Shown: positions 55,366 through 63,163 of the stretch, one piece after another | Numbering within the stretch: position 1 is the stretch's first letter | Layout of the letters: every line of letters starts with the position of its first letter | NCBI GenBank assembly: GCA_965214025.1 | Contig: CBDCAW010000023.1 | Span: 1-64,000, forward strand | From: Granulosicoccus sp965214025 | GTDB lineage: Bacteria; Pseudomonadota; Gammaproteobacteria; Granulosicoccales; Granulosicoccaceae | Direction: 5' to 3' | DNA length: 64,000 nt | Notes under the pieces: generated by a model | The model's input: only the letters and a program-made list of their open reading frames with translations | Database searches by the model: none | Told to the model about the DNA's origin: nothing | Made by a program: the position numbers and the translations under genes

Positions 55366-56313
55366 ATGTCGACCATTTCGGCCAAAACCTCGAACGCCGG
55401 GCCAAAGGTCGGCGCGGGCGTGTTGCCGAAGGTCGGCCCGGGCGCGTCGCCCGATGTCGGCCCGGGCGCGTCGCCCGATGTCGGCCCGGGCGCGTCGCCC
55501 GATGTCGGCCCGGGCGCGTCGCCCGATGTCGGCTTGTTCGTCACTTGCCTGGTCGACCTGTACCGCCCGAACGTGGGCTTCGCTGCCATCCGCTTGCTCG
55601 AGGCGGCAGGTTGCTCGGTGACAGTGCCGGCCATGCAGACGTGCTGCGGGCAGCCGGCCTTCAACGCAGGCGACGACCAGAGCACGTGCGCGCTGGCTCG
55701 ACAGCAGATCGAGGCCTTCGAAGGGCTCGACTACGTGGTCGTGCCGTCCGGCTCGTGTGCCGGCATGATACGCGAGCACTATCCCGCGTTGCTGGCCGAC
55801 GACCCCGAATGGGCCGATCGGGCTGCAAGCCTTGCCGGCAGGTGCCATGAACTCACCAGCTTCCTGGTAGATGTGTTGGGTGTTGCCGAGGTGGACGCCG
55901 CGTTCGAGCACGGTGTCACTTACCACGATGCCTGTGCCGGCCTGCGAGAGGTTGGCGTACGCGAGCAACCGCGCCGCCTGCTTGGCAGCGTACGCGGTCT
56001 CGAATTGAAGGAGATGGAAGATACTGACGTCTGCTGCGGTTTCGGGGGTACGTTCTGCATCAAGTTTCCGGATATCTCGGAGCGCATGGCGACCGACAAG
56101 GTGGCTCTGGCGAAGCAGAGTGGCGCCGATACGCTGCTTGGAGGCGATCTGGGCTGTCTTTTGAACATCAGCGGACGATCGCAGCGTCTCGATGTGCCGA
56201 TGCGTGCGTATCACGTGGCAGAGGTGCTTGCAGGTATGGCGGATATTCCGGCTATCGGCGAGTCGTCGCTGATTTCGACGGGTGAGTTCCCGACCGGAGA
56301 GCGAGCCGAATGA
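55366..56313 (+). CDS. lutA: L-lactate dehydrogenase complex protein LutA, with N-terminal tandem repeats
   Basis: Iron-sulfur subunit of LutABC, which oxidises L-lactate to pyruvate. Two CCG domains: CCGQPAFNAG and SGSCAGM, then HDACAGLREVG and CCGFGGTFCIKFPDIS. The family normally starts close to LFVTCLVDLYRPNVGFAA; here this is preceded by about 55 residues made largely of PGASPDVG repeats encoded by perfect 24-bp units. The start is uncertain: ATG 55366 (MSTISAKTSN) is chosen, ATG 55318 is possible, and neither has a good ribosome site. Stop overlaps the lutB start by 4 bp. Confidence 0.88.
   Translation: MSTISAKTSNAGPKVGAGVLPKVGPGASPDVGPGASPDVGPGASPDVGPGASPDVGLFVTCLVDLYRPNVGFAAIRLLEAAGCSVTVPAMQTCCGQPAFNAGDDQSTCALARQQIEAFEGLDYVVVPSGSCAGMIREHYPALLADDPEWADRAASLAGRCHELTSFLVDVLGVAEVDAAFEHGVTYHDACAGLREVGVREQPRRLLGSVRGLELKEMEDTDVCCGFGGTFCIKFPDISERMATDKVALAKQSGADTLLGGDLGCLLNISGRSQRLDVPMRAYHVAEVLAGMADIPAIGESSLISTGEFPTGERAE
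55413..55532 (+). repeat. 24-bp tandem repeat in lutA
   Basis: Four identical 24-bp units (55437-55532), preceded by one diverged unit (55413-55436). In frame; each codes PGASPDVG. Perfect identity at all positions, including third bases, points to recent expansion. Confidence 0.95.
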
Positions 56314-57818
56314 CGGGCGAGACAGCGGTTCGAACGCCGGAGACGGGCAGTTACGGTGCCCACGGTTTCAAGCGCGCATCCAGCGAGGCTCTGCTCGACG
56401 AGCACCTGAAGTCGGCGTTGTCGAACGTCAAGGAGGGCTTCATCGGCAAGCGGTCGGCGGCCGTCGCGCTGGTGCCCGAGTGGCAGCAGATCCGCAGTGA
56501 GGCGAAAGCCATCAAGGACCATGTGCTCGAGCATCTCGATCACTACCTGCTCGCTTACGAAGCGCAGGTACGAGCGCAGGGCGGGCAGGTGCACTGGGCC
56601 GAGAGCTCGGCCGATGCAGCCGACCTGATCGTCGGCCTGTGCCGCGACGCCGGCGCCAGAACGGTGGCAAAGGGCAAGTCGATGGTCGGTGAGGAGGCGC
56701 ACCTGAACGAGGCGCTGGAGGCGGCCGGCATCACACCGATGGAAACCGATCTCGGGGAATACATCATTCAGCTTGCCGGCGAGATGCCCAGTCATATCAT
56801 CGCGCCCTCCATCCACAAGACGAAGGAGCAGGTGGCCGAGCTGTTTCACGAGCACCACGCGCAGTATGGTCTGCACGAGCGCCTGAACGATCGGCGGGCT
56901 CTCGTCAATGAAGCGCGTACGGTCTTGCGTGAGCGGTTTCGCGAAGCCGATGTGGGTATCACCGGAGCGAATTTCCTGATTGCCGAGACCGGCCAGCATG
57001 TGCTGGTGACGAATGAGGGCAATGGCGACCTTACCTCCAATCTGCCCTCTACCCAGATCGTCATCGTCGGCATCGAGAAAGTGGTACCGACGCTGGAAGA
57101 TGCGACCTGCCTGCTGCGGCTGCTGGCACGCAGCGCGACGGGTCAGGCGATCTCCAACTACACGAGTTTCATGAACGGGCCACGCCGGAAGGGCGACATC
57201 GATGGTCCGCAGGCGTTTCACGTGGTGCTGGTGGACAACGGCCGCATCGGCATGCTCGAGGGTGAGCTGCGCGACATGCTGCGCTGCTTTCGTTGTGGAG
57301 CCTGCCTGAATCACTGTCCGGTGTACGGCGCGATCGGCGGGCACGCCTACGGCTGGGTATATCCCGGGCCGATGGGTTCGGTGGTTACACCGGCGATGAT
57401 CGGCATCGAGAACGCCCCCGATGTTGCGCATGCCTGCACCATGAACGGGCGCTGTGCCGAAGTCTGCCCGATGAGCATTCCATTGCCTTCATTGTTGCGC
57501 AAGCATCGGCGCACCACCTTCGTGCGGCATCTGCAGAGCCGGGAGGCACGCTACGGGCTCGGTTTCTGGTCGGCGCTGGTACGTCGGCCGCGGCTGTACC
57601 GGCTTGCCACACGGGTAGCCGTCGGGGCGTTGTGGCGGCTGGGGCACCGACGCGGAGCGTTCCGGAAGCTGCCCCTGGCCGGCCAATGGACGCGTGCTCG
57701 TGATCTGGCTGCGCCTCAGGGCAAATCGACATTCATGGCACTGTATGCGGCGAACGGTGGGTCGTCCCGCCCTGTGGCCGATGGTGCAAATCCATCGATA
57801 CCCCGCCGTGGTGCCTGA
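56310..57818 (+). CDS. lutB: L-lactate dehydrogenase complex iron-sulfur protein LutB
   Basis: 502 residues. N-terminal LUD domain (TVAKGKSMVGEEAHLNEAL, ITGANFLIAETGQHVLVTNE), then ferredoxin-like region with CFRCGACLNHCP (about 327) and CTMNGRCAEVCP (about 375). The first motif has four Cys in the CxxCxxCxxxC pattern; the second has Asn in place of the second Cys. The intervening GGHAYGWVYPGPMGSV is typical. Overlaps lutA by 4 bp; lutC starts on its stop codon (TGATG). Confidence 0.93.
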   Translation: MTGETAVRTPETGSYGAHGFKRASSEALLDEHLKSALSNVKEGFIGKRSAAVALVPEWQQIRSEAKAIKDHVLEHLDHYLLAYEAQVRAQGGQVHWAESSADAADLIVGLCRDAGARTVAKGKSMVGEEAHLNEALEAAGITPMETDLGEYIIQLAGEMPSHIIAPSIHKTKEQVAELFHEHHAQYGLHERLNDRRALVNEARTVLRERFREADVGITGANFLIAETGQHVLVTNEGNGDLTSNLPSTQIVIVGIEKVVPTLEDATCLLRLLARSATGQAISNYTSFMNGPRRKGDIDGPQAFHVVLVDNGRIGMLEGELRDMLRCFRCGACLNHCPVYGAIGGHAYGWVYPGPMGSVVTPAMIGIENAPDVAHACTMNGRCAEVCPMSIPLPSLLRKHRRTTFVRHLQSREARYGLGFWSALVRRPRLYRLATRVAVGALWRLGHRRGAFRKLPLAGQWTRARDLAAPQGKSTFMALYAANGGSSRPVADGANPSIPRRGA

Positions 57819-58543
57819 TGAACACTGCCGCAACGAATGCCCGAACGGCCATGCTGGAGCGTATCCGCAAGGCCTTGCACAAGGAGACCAGCGCTGACCT
57901 CGATGCGCCACCCGCTGCCGTCGCCGAACGACTGCACCGGCGGCCGGCATCCACACGTCCCGCCATCCCGGGTGCCGGAGGTGATCTGACCGGTGCATTG
58001 ATCGCGAACATGGAGGCGGCTCAGACGAGCGTGGTGCGGCTGCAGACGCTGCGCGACATACCCACAGCCGTGGCCGCCTACCTCGAGGAGCATGCGATTA
58101 CCGGCAAGACCAGCGTGGCGCCTGCGCTGGCGGCTCTGGCCTGGCCCGACGACTACACGGTGGGCTCAGCCAGCGGTAGCGAGGCCACAGCGATCACACC
58201 CTGCCTGGCGGGCATTGCCGAAACTGGTAGCCTGGCAGTGGTCAGCAGCGCCGATACGCCGGTTTCGCTGAACTTTCTACCGGAGAATCATCTCATCGTC
58301 CTGCACGAATCACAGATCATCGGCCACATGGAGGCGCTCTGGCCCTTGTTGCGCGCCCTTGAGCCGTTGCCGCGAGCGACCAACCTGATCACCGGCCCAT
58401 CACGCACGGCCGACATCGAGCAGACGCTGGAAATCGGTGCCCATGGCCCGCGGCGGGTGCACGTGATGCTGATAGCGCAGTCACATTCTGGTTTCCCGAG
58501 CGTACATGATGAATCGCATGCACCATTGATGGCCGAGGACTAA
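57818..58543 (+). CDS. lutC: L-lactate utilization protein LutC
   Basis: 241 residues, LUD domain. Family motifs: GIAETGSLAVVSSADTP, NFLPENHLIVLHESQII and TGPSRTADIEQTLEIGAHGP. Third subunit of the LutABC lactate oxidation complex; start overlaps the lutB stop by one base. Confidence 0.92.
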   Translation: MNTAATNARTAMLERIRKALHKETSADLDAPPAAVAERLHRRPASTRPAIPGAGGDLTGALIANMEAAQTSVVRLQTLRDIPTAVAAYLEEHAITGKTSVAPALAALAWPDDYTVGSASGSEATAITPCLAGIAETGSLAVVSSADTPVSLNFLPENHLIVLHESQIIGHMEALWPLLRALEPLPRATNLITGPSRTADIEQTLEIGAHGPRRVHVMLIAQSHSGFPSVHDESHAPLMAED

Positions 58544-58566
58544 CGGGCCGAACCACAGGTATCGCC

Positions 58567-59298
58567 TTGACTAGCACTACCGCTACGCAGAACAGCACCG
58601 ACACCGCGAGCGATTTCGCGGATATCGAAGCCGTCTCCTTCGATCTCGACGACACCTTCTGGGATTGCGCACCGGCGATCCGCAAGGCGGAGCTTGCCTC
58701 TTACGAATGGCTGAGCCGGCATGCGCCGCGTATCACCAGTCGGTACTCGGAGGGGGCGCTGAGTGAGCATCGGGTCGCGTTCTATGCCAGGCGTCCTGAT
58801 CTGCGGGGTGACGTCACCGCCATGCGAACGGCGTCGTTCATCCATCTGCTGGAAGAGTTCGGCTATTCCGCAGACCTGGCCGATGAGGCGTTCGATGCTT
58901 TCTACCGTGTACGTAGCGAGGTGACCCTGTATCCCGGCGTGCATGAACTGCTGAGCGCATTGAAACCACGCTACAAGCTCGCCGCGATCACCAACGGCAA
59001 TGCCGACCTTTCACTGATAGGCATCGATCACCATTTTCACGGCATCTACCGGGCTACGCTCAATCACGCGGCCAAGCCTGCTACCGCGATGTTCGACGCC
59101 TGTCTGGCCCAATTCGACCTGCCCGCCGGCGCGTTGCTGCATGTCGGCGACAACCCGCAGACCGACGTGGGTGGCGCACACAACGCCGGTGCACATGCCT
59201 GCTGGTACAACCCGCTGGTATCGTCATGGCCCGACGACCTGGCGCCACCGCGCGTGGTGGTCAGTTCCCTGGCGGAACTTGAACGTTTGCTGGCATGA
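58567..59298 (+). CDS. HAD-superfamily hydrolase, YigB-like
   Basis: 243 residues; TTG start at 58567 with AGGT upstream. HAD motifs: FDLDDTFWD (nucleophile Asp), AITNGNADL (motif II), KPATAMFDACL (motif III Lys) and VGDNPQTDVGGAHNAG (motif IV). A C1 cap of about 80 residues lies between I and II. The YigB group dephosphorylates FMN and similar small phosphates; 23 bp after lutC, so possibly cotranscribed. Confidence 0.88.
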   Translation: MTSTTATQNSTDTASDFADIEAVSFDLDDTFWDCAPAIRKAELASYEWLSRHAPRITSRYSEGALSEHRVAFYARRPDLRGDVTAMRTASFIHLLEEFGYSADLADEAFDAFYRVRSEVTLYPGVHELLSALKPRYKLAAITNGNADLSLIGIDHHFHGIYRATLNHAAKPATAMFDACLAQFDLPAGALLHVGDNPQTDVGGAHNAGAHACWYNPLVSSWPDDLAPPRVVVSSLAELERLLA

Positions 59299-59385
59299 GC
59301 TTGTGGTCCTTCGCCGGCATGACTTAGGATCTCGAGTAGTGATGTCGAAGCACTATCGTGGAAATACCGTGGGGAACATTGACCG

Positions 59386-60243
59386 ATGAACCGAACATTC
59401 TATGTAAACGGCGATTTCGTCGCCGAGGCCGATGCGAAGATCTCGGTGCTCGACCGAGGCTTCCTGTTTGCCGACGCCGTTTACGAGGTCACCACGGTGC
59501 TCGACGGGCGCCTGATCGATAACCGTGCGCATCTGCGACGGTTGGGGCGTTCCCTGGCCGAGTTGTCGATGGCCCCGCCTTGCAGTGACGACGCCATCAT
59601 CGCCGCCCAGCAGGAGCTTCTCGAGCGTAACGAGGTACGCGAGGGCCTGGTGTACCTGCAGATCAGTCGCGGGGTCGCCGATCGCGACTTCGCGTTTCCG
59701 GCGCATCAGGATTCATCACTGGTGATGTTCACGCAGGAGAAGTCGATGATCGATACGGCCATGGCAACCACTGGCATTCGGGTCATCTCGGTACCCGATC
59801 AACGTTGGAAGCGTCGCGACATCAAGACGGTCGGCTTGCTCGGACCTTCGCTGGCGAAGCAGGCGGCGGTGGATGCCGGTGTGCACGATGCCTGGATGGT
59901 CGAGGATGGCCATGTGACCGAAGGTACATCGAACAATGCGTATATCGTGCGGGCGGACCGCGTGATCCAGACGCGGCAACTGGGCCCTGAAATTCTCAGT
60001 GGTATCACCCGGGATGCGGTGCTGCGTTTCGCGCGCGAGCAGGATTACAGCATCGAGGAAGCGCCATTCACGGTGGCTGCCGCCCGTGAGGCCAGCGAGG
60101 CGTTCGTGACCAGTGCCTCCAGCTTCGTCATGGCGGTGGTCGAGATCGACGGCACCACGATCGGTGAGGGCGTGCCGGGGCCGGTGGCCCGCGAGTTGCG
60201 TCGTATCTACATCGAGACCGCTCTGGAGCGGGATGATCTTTAG
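59386..60243 (+). CDS. dat: D-amino-acid transaminase (class IV)
   Basis: 285 residues, fold-type IV PLP enzyme. RTFYVNGDFVAEADAKISVL and DRGFLFADAVYEVT start the family; Lys147 in RDIKTVGLLGPSLAKQ forms the Schiff base; VTEGTSNNAYIV binds the PLP phosphate. This arrangement fits D-alanine transaminase (pyruvate plus D-Glu gives D-Ala). Branched-chain aminotransferase is less likely from these motifs. Pyruvate from the upstream Lut operon could be a co-substrate, as inference. Confidence 0.87.
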   Translation: MNRTFYVNGDFVAEADAKISVLDRGFLFADAVYEVTTVLDGRLIDNRAHLRRLGRSLAELSMAPPCSDDAIIAAQQELLERNEVREGLVYLQISRGVADRDFAFPAHQDSSLVMFTQEKSMIDTAMATTGIRVISVPDQRWKRRDIKTVGLLGPSLAKQAAVDAGVHDAWMVEDGHVTEGTSNNAYIVRADRVIQTRQLGPEILSGITRDAVLRFAREQDYSIEEAPFTVAAAREASEAFVTSASSFVMAVVEIDGTTIGEGVPGPVARELRRIYIETALERDDL

Positions 60244-60450
60244 TGCCGGGTCGATGATCCGGTTCACATCCGTGGCGGGCGCGATTCGATCACCCGCTGA
60301 CCGGGTCTGGCCGGTCGATGATGCGCGAGCCGGACGATCAGCTATCATGAAGCTGAGGCGGGTTTGTTCATCGGCACGTTTCATGGCCGGAATCAAGCGG
60401 CTTTCCGACCCTGGCCCTGACGACGCGGCCCCCCAAGCGCGGCGAGTGTG

Positions 60451-62304
60451 ATGTCTGACCCTGAATTCGACAATACCAACAAGCGAAGGACCTCGCCGTT
60501 CGACTTTCTCGAAGATGATGCCGCGAACCGGCCGGCGCGTGACAACGCCCCGCAGCGTCGAGAGCTTCCGAAGATCCGGCGGCCCGTACCCATCGAGAAG
60601 CTGGGCAACATTGCCGACACGGGCGTGCCCGATACGAAGACGAAGCCTGCGAGGCCGGCAGCGAGCGACTTCGACTTTCTTTCCGACGATAGCACCGGCA
60701 GCAAACAGCGGACCGCGGATTTCGATGACGACTGGCGCGCCGGTTTTCGCGATAGTGACGATTACGACTACGAAGAAGTGCCACCGTCATCGCGCTGGCG
60801 TGGGTTGCTCATGCTCGTGGCGATGCTGCTGCTCGGCACAGGTGCCTGGCTGGTGTACGACGGCTGGCTTGGCAGCGGTACCAACGTTGCCGAACGGGAG
60901 GCTGAAGGCTTACCAGATTCGGATCGGTCCGGTGCTGCCCGACCGGGTTCCGGCGACTCCGCTGAAGCCGACACCGGTGGTGCAGACGGTTCGCGGGCAA
61001 AACCCTTGTCGGTACGGTTTCGCGAGCAGCTCGCCAACGTCGAAGCGCTGATGGAGAGTGGCAATTTCCTTCAAGCGGAGCGGGCCCTGGATGCGATGGA
61101 TGGTCGCGTCTACGGCTACGGTCGGCCTGAATTCGAGGCCCTGAGAGAGCAGATCGCCTCGGGTGGTTCCTCCGGCAACGCACCGGGGGATGCACAGGCC
61201 GAGTCAACAGCACGAGCTGAGGCAGAGGCCGAAGCTGCTGAACGGCAGGCTCAGGCGGAGCGCGACGCGGAAGCTGCACGCCAGGCCGAGGCCGAACGCC
61301 AGGCACGGGCAGAAGCAGAAGCGCAGGCCGAACGTGAAGCGCAGGCAGAGGCCGAAGCGCAGGCCGAGCGCGAAGCACAGGCAGAGGCTGAAGCACAGGC
61401 AGAGGCTGAAGCACAGGCCGAACGTGAAGCACAGGCAGAGGCCGAAGCGCAGGCCGAACGTGAAGCACAGGCGGAGGCCGAAGCGCAGGCCGAACGTGAA
61501 GCACAGGCGGAGGCCGAAGCGCAGGCCGAACGCGAAGCACAGGCAGAGGCTGAAGCGCAGGCCGAACGTGAAGCGCAGGCAGAGGCTGAAGCGCAGGCCG
61601 AGCGCGAGGCGGAACAGGCGGCTGCAGCTGAGGCCGCACGGGCAGCGGAAGCCGCCAGGCAGGCCGAGGCAGACACGAACGCCGGTGAGTCAGCCGCCGA
61701 GCGCCAGACACGTCTGGATCGTGAAGTGCAGGCCGAGGCCGCTCGTCAGGCCAGCGCCGGGGGGCAGAGTGGAGCCGGGGCACCCGATGTCGATGCGCAG
61801 ACCCGGCGTGATCGGGAAATACAGAACCAGACGGCTCGACGCGAAGCGGCGGCACGCGCTCGTGTAGAGGCACAGGCCGAAGCACAGGCTCGTGCCGAGG
61901 CAGCGGCTGAAAGTGGCCGGCAGGCCGAGCGTGAGCGTGCTGCTGTACCGGAGCGTTCCACCGAACTACCCATATCCGATGCCGACCTGCAAGAGGTGTA
62001 TTCGAACTTCCTGGAACTGGCCACGGCCATCGAACGACGTGACATCAACAGCGTGATTCGACTGACGGAACCCTCGGGTGCCCGCATTCAGCAGTTTCTG
62101 CAGCTATTCGAGAACAGCAGTACGGTATTTACACGCATCGCCAGCATGGCTACGCGTAAGGCGGAAGGTGTCATAGTTGGTAACCTCATCATCGACCGGC
62201 TGGAACGGCCCGACGGTACAATCACCAGTGCGCCGCGCGATCTCGCATCGATCAGGCTCACCAGTGCCAGAACTTCGAACGGCTGGTCGGCCATCAACTG
62301 GTGA
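60451..62304 (+). CDS. TolA-like membrane protein with long Ala/Glu/Gln helix, unknown function
   Basis: About 617 residues (ATG 60451; GTG 60448 also possible). Cytoplasmic acidic N-terminus with two copies of a (F)DFL-D-D motif (SPFDFLEDDA and SDFDFLSDDS), one transmembrane helix (about 114-135, GLLMLVAMLLLGTGAWLVY), then a periplasmic part: a small helical segment (VRFREQLANVEALMESGNFL), a long charged helix (about 250-400) built of a 12-residue repeat, a second helical region, and a compact C-terminal domain (about 515-617, VYSNFLELATAIERRDINSV) that looks NTF2-like. Topology resembles TolA/TonB, but the C-terminal domain does not. Not recognised. Confidence 0.75.
   Translation: MSDPEFDNTNKRRTSPFDFLEDDAANRPARDNAPQRRELPKIRRPVPIEKLGNIADTGVPDTKTKPARPAASDFDFLSDDSTGSKQRTADFDDDWRAGFRDSDDYDYEEVPPSSRWRGLLMLVAMLLLGTGAWLVYDGWLGSGTNVAEREAEGLPDSDRSGAARPGSGDSAEADTGGADGSRAKPLSVRFREQLANVEALMESGNFLQAERALDAMDGRVYGYGRPEFEALREQIASGGSSGNAPGDAQAESTARAEAEAEAAERQAQAERDAEAARQAEAERQARAEAEAQAEREAQAEAEAQAEREAQAEAEAQAEAEAQAEREAQAEAEAQAEREAQAEAEAQAEREAQAEAEAQAEREAQAEAEAQAEREAQAEAEAQAEREAEQAAAAEAARAAEAARQAEADTNAGESAAERQTRLDREVQAEAARQASAGGQSGAGAPDVDAQTRRDREIQNQTARREAAARARVEAQAEAQARAEAAAESGRQAERERAAVPERSTELPISDADLQEVYSNFLELATAIERRDINSVIRLTEPSGARIQQFLQLFENSSTVFTRIASMATRKAEGVIVGNLIIDRLERPDGTITSAPRDLASIRLTSARTSNGWSAINW
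61309..61617 (+). repeat. 36-bp tandem repeats coding the Ala/Glu/Gln helix
   Basis: Units of 12 residues (AQAEREAQAEAE type) with eight ERE occurrences and one shortened unit; codons vary between copies, so older than the lutA and cobO repeats. Confidence 0.85.
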
Positions 62305-62388
62305 TCTGCCGGTGGTCATTTACCAGTGGTGAATGGCCAATAGTTTACTGCTACCGGTGACCCGCCAGTGGTGAACTGCCAGTTGAAC
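62298..62388. repeat. Degenerate heptad (14-bp) tandem repeat
   Basis: Thirteen consecutive 7-mers alternating between GTGGTGA-like and ANTGCCA-like units (for example GTGGTGA ATGGCCA, GTGGTGA ACTGCCA), starting at the stop codon of the preceding gene and filling half of the 185-bp gap. Confidence 0.65.
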
Positions 62389-62489
62389 CCCGAAGTAGTG
62401 CAGTGAGCATCGGGTTCTGAAGAATTACGTCATCAATTGAACAGTTCAGCCTGGCCATCCGCCGACTGAACCCAGGGAGATACGAGTAC

Positions 62490-63152
62490 ATGTCCTCATC
62501 GATCGCGTCGCGGCTGGTCGCCTGCACGGTGGCAACCTGCCAACTGGTCTTCTCGGTCATGGCGGCGGTTCCTGCCACCAGCCTGGCGCAGGATATCGAT
62601 ATCGATCCACCGGTCATCGAACTGCAGGCGGTCGACGAGGGCGTTCGCGGAGAAACGCAGGTGTTTTCCTCCACCGTCACCGACAACGAAGAGGTCACGA
62701 GCGTCACCCTGCATTTTCGAACCGATCCCGATGGCGTCTACGAGGCACGCGAGATGAAGTCGATCGGTGGTAGTGACATCTACACGATCTCCATCGAGAC
62801 TGAAGACAAGTCGGCCGAGCTTATCCAGTACTACCTCGAGGCGCGTGATCGAGGCGGCAACCGAACCATCCAGGGCTTCGCGTTCGACCCGCTGGAACGG
62901 CGCCTGGTCACCCCTGAAGACCGGGCTACCGATCCTGCTCCGGCTCCCGCCACACAGAACGGGCCGGTGGCCGAGCCGGCTGCACAGGAGATGTCGACTG
63001 GCCGCAAGGTGCTCTATGGCGTGCTCGGGGTTCTCGTGGTCGGTGCGATCGCGGCCGGTGCCAGCAGCGGAGGTGGTGATGACAACGGTGGCTCGGGGCC
63101 CACCGGTCCCGATATTCCGCTGACCATTACGGTAGAGCCGCCGCAGCCTTGA
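62490..63152 (+). CDS. Exported Ig-like domain protein with C-terminal membrane helix
   Basis: 220 residues. ATG 62490 with GGGAG upstream. Signal peptide VATCQLVFSVMAAVPATSLA, then one bacterial Ig/FnIII-like domain (about 36-135: DPPVIELQAVDEGVRGE, TDNEEVTSVTLHFR, YTISIETEDKSAELIQYY, LEARDRGGN). A Pro/Ala linker follows, then a hydrophobic segment VLYGVLGVLVVGAIAAGASS (about 171-190) with a Gly/Asp/Ser-rich end. Probably inner- or outer-membrane tethered. Function unknown; 11 bp before the lipoprotein gene, so likely one unit. Confidence 0.7.
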   Translation: MSSSIASRLVACTVATCQLVFSVMAAVPATSLAQDIDIDPPVIELQAVDEGVRGETQVFSSTVTDNEEVTSVTLHFRTDPDGVYEAREMKSIGGSDIYTISIETEDKSAELIQYYLEARDRGGNRTIQGFAFDPLERRLVTPEDRATDPAPAPATQNGPVAEPAAQEMSTGRKVLYGVLGVLVVGAIAAGASSGGGDDNGGSGPTGPDIPLTITVEPPQP

Positions 63153-63163
63153 GCATTCATACG

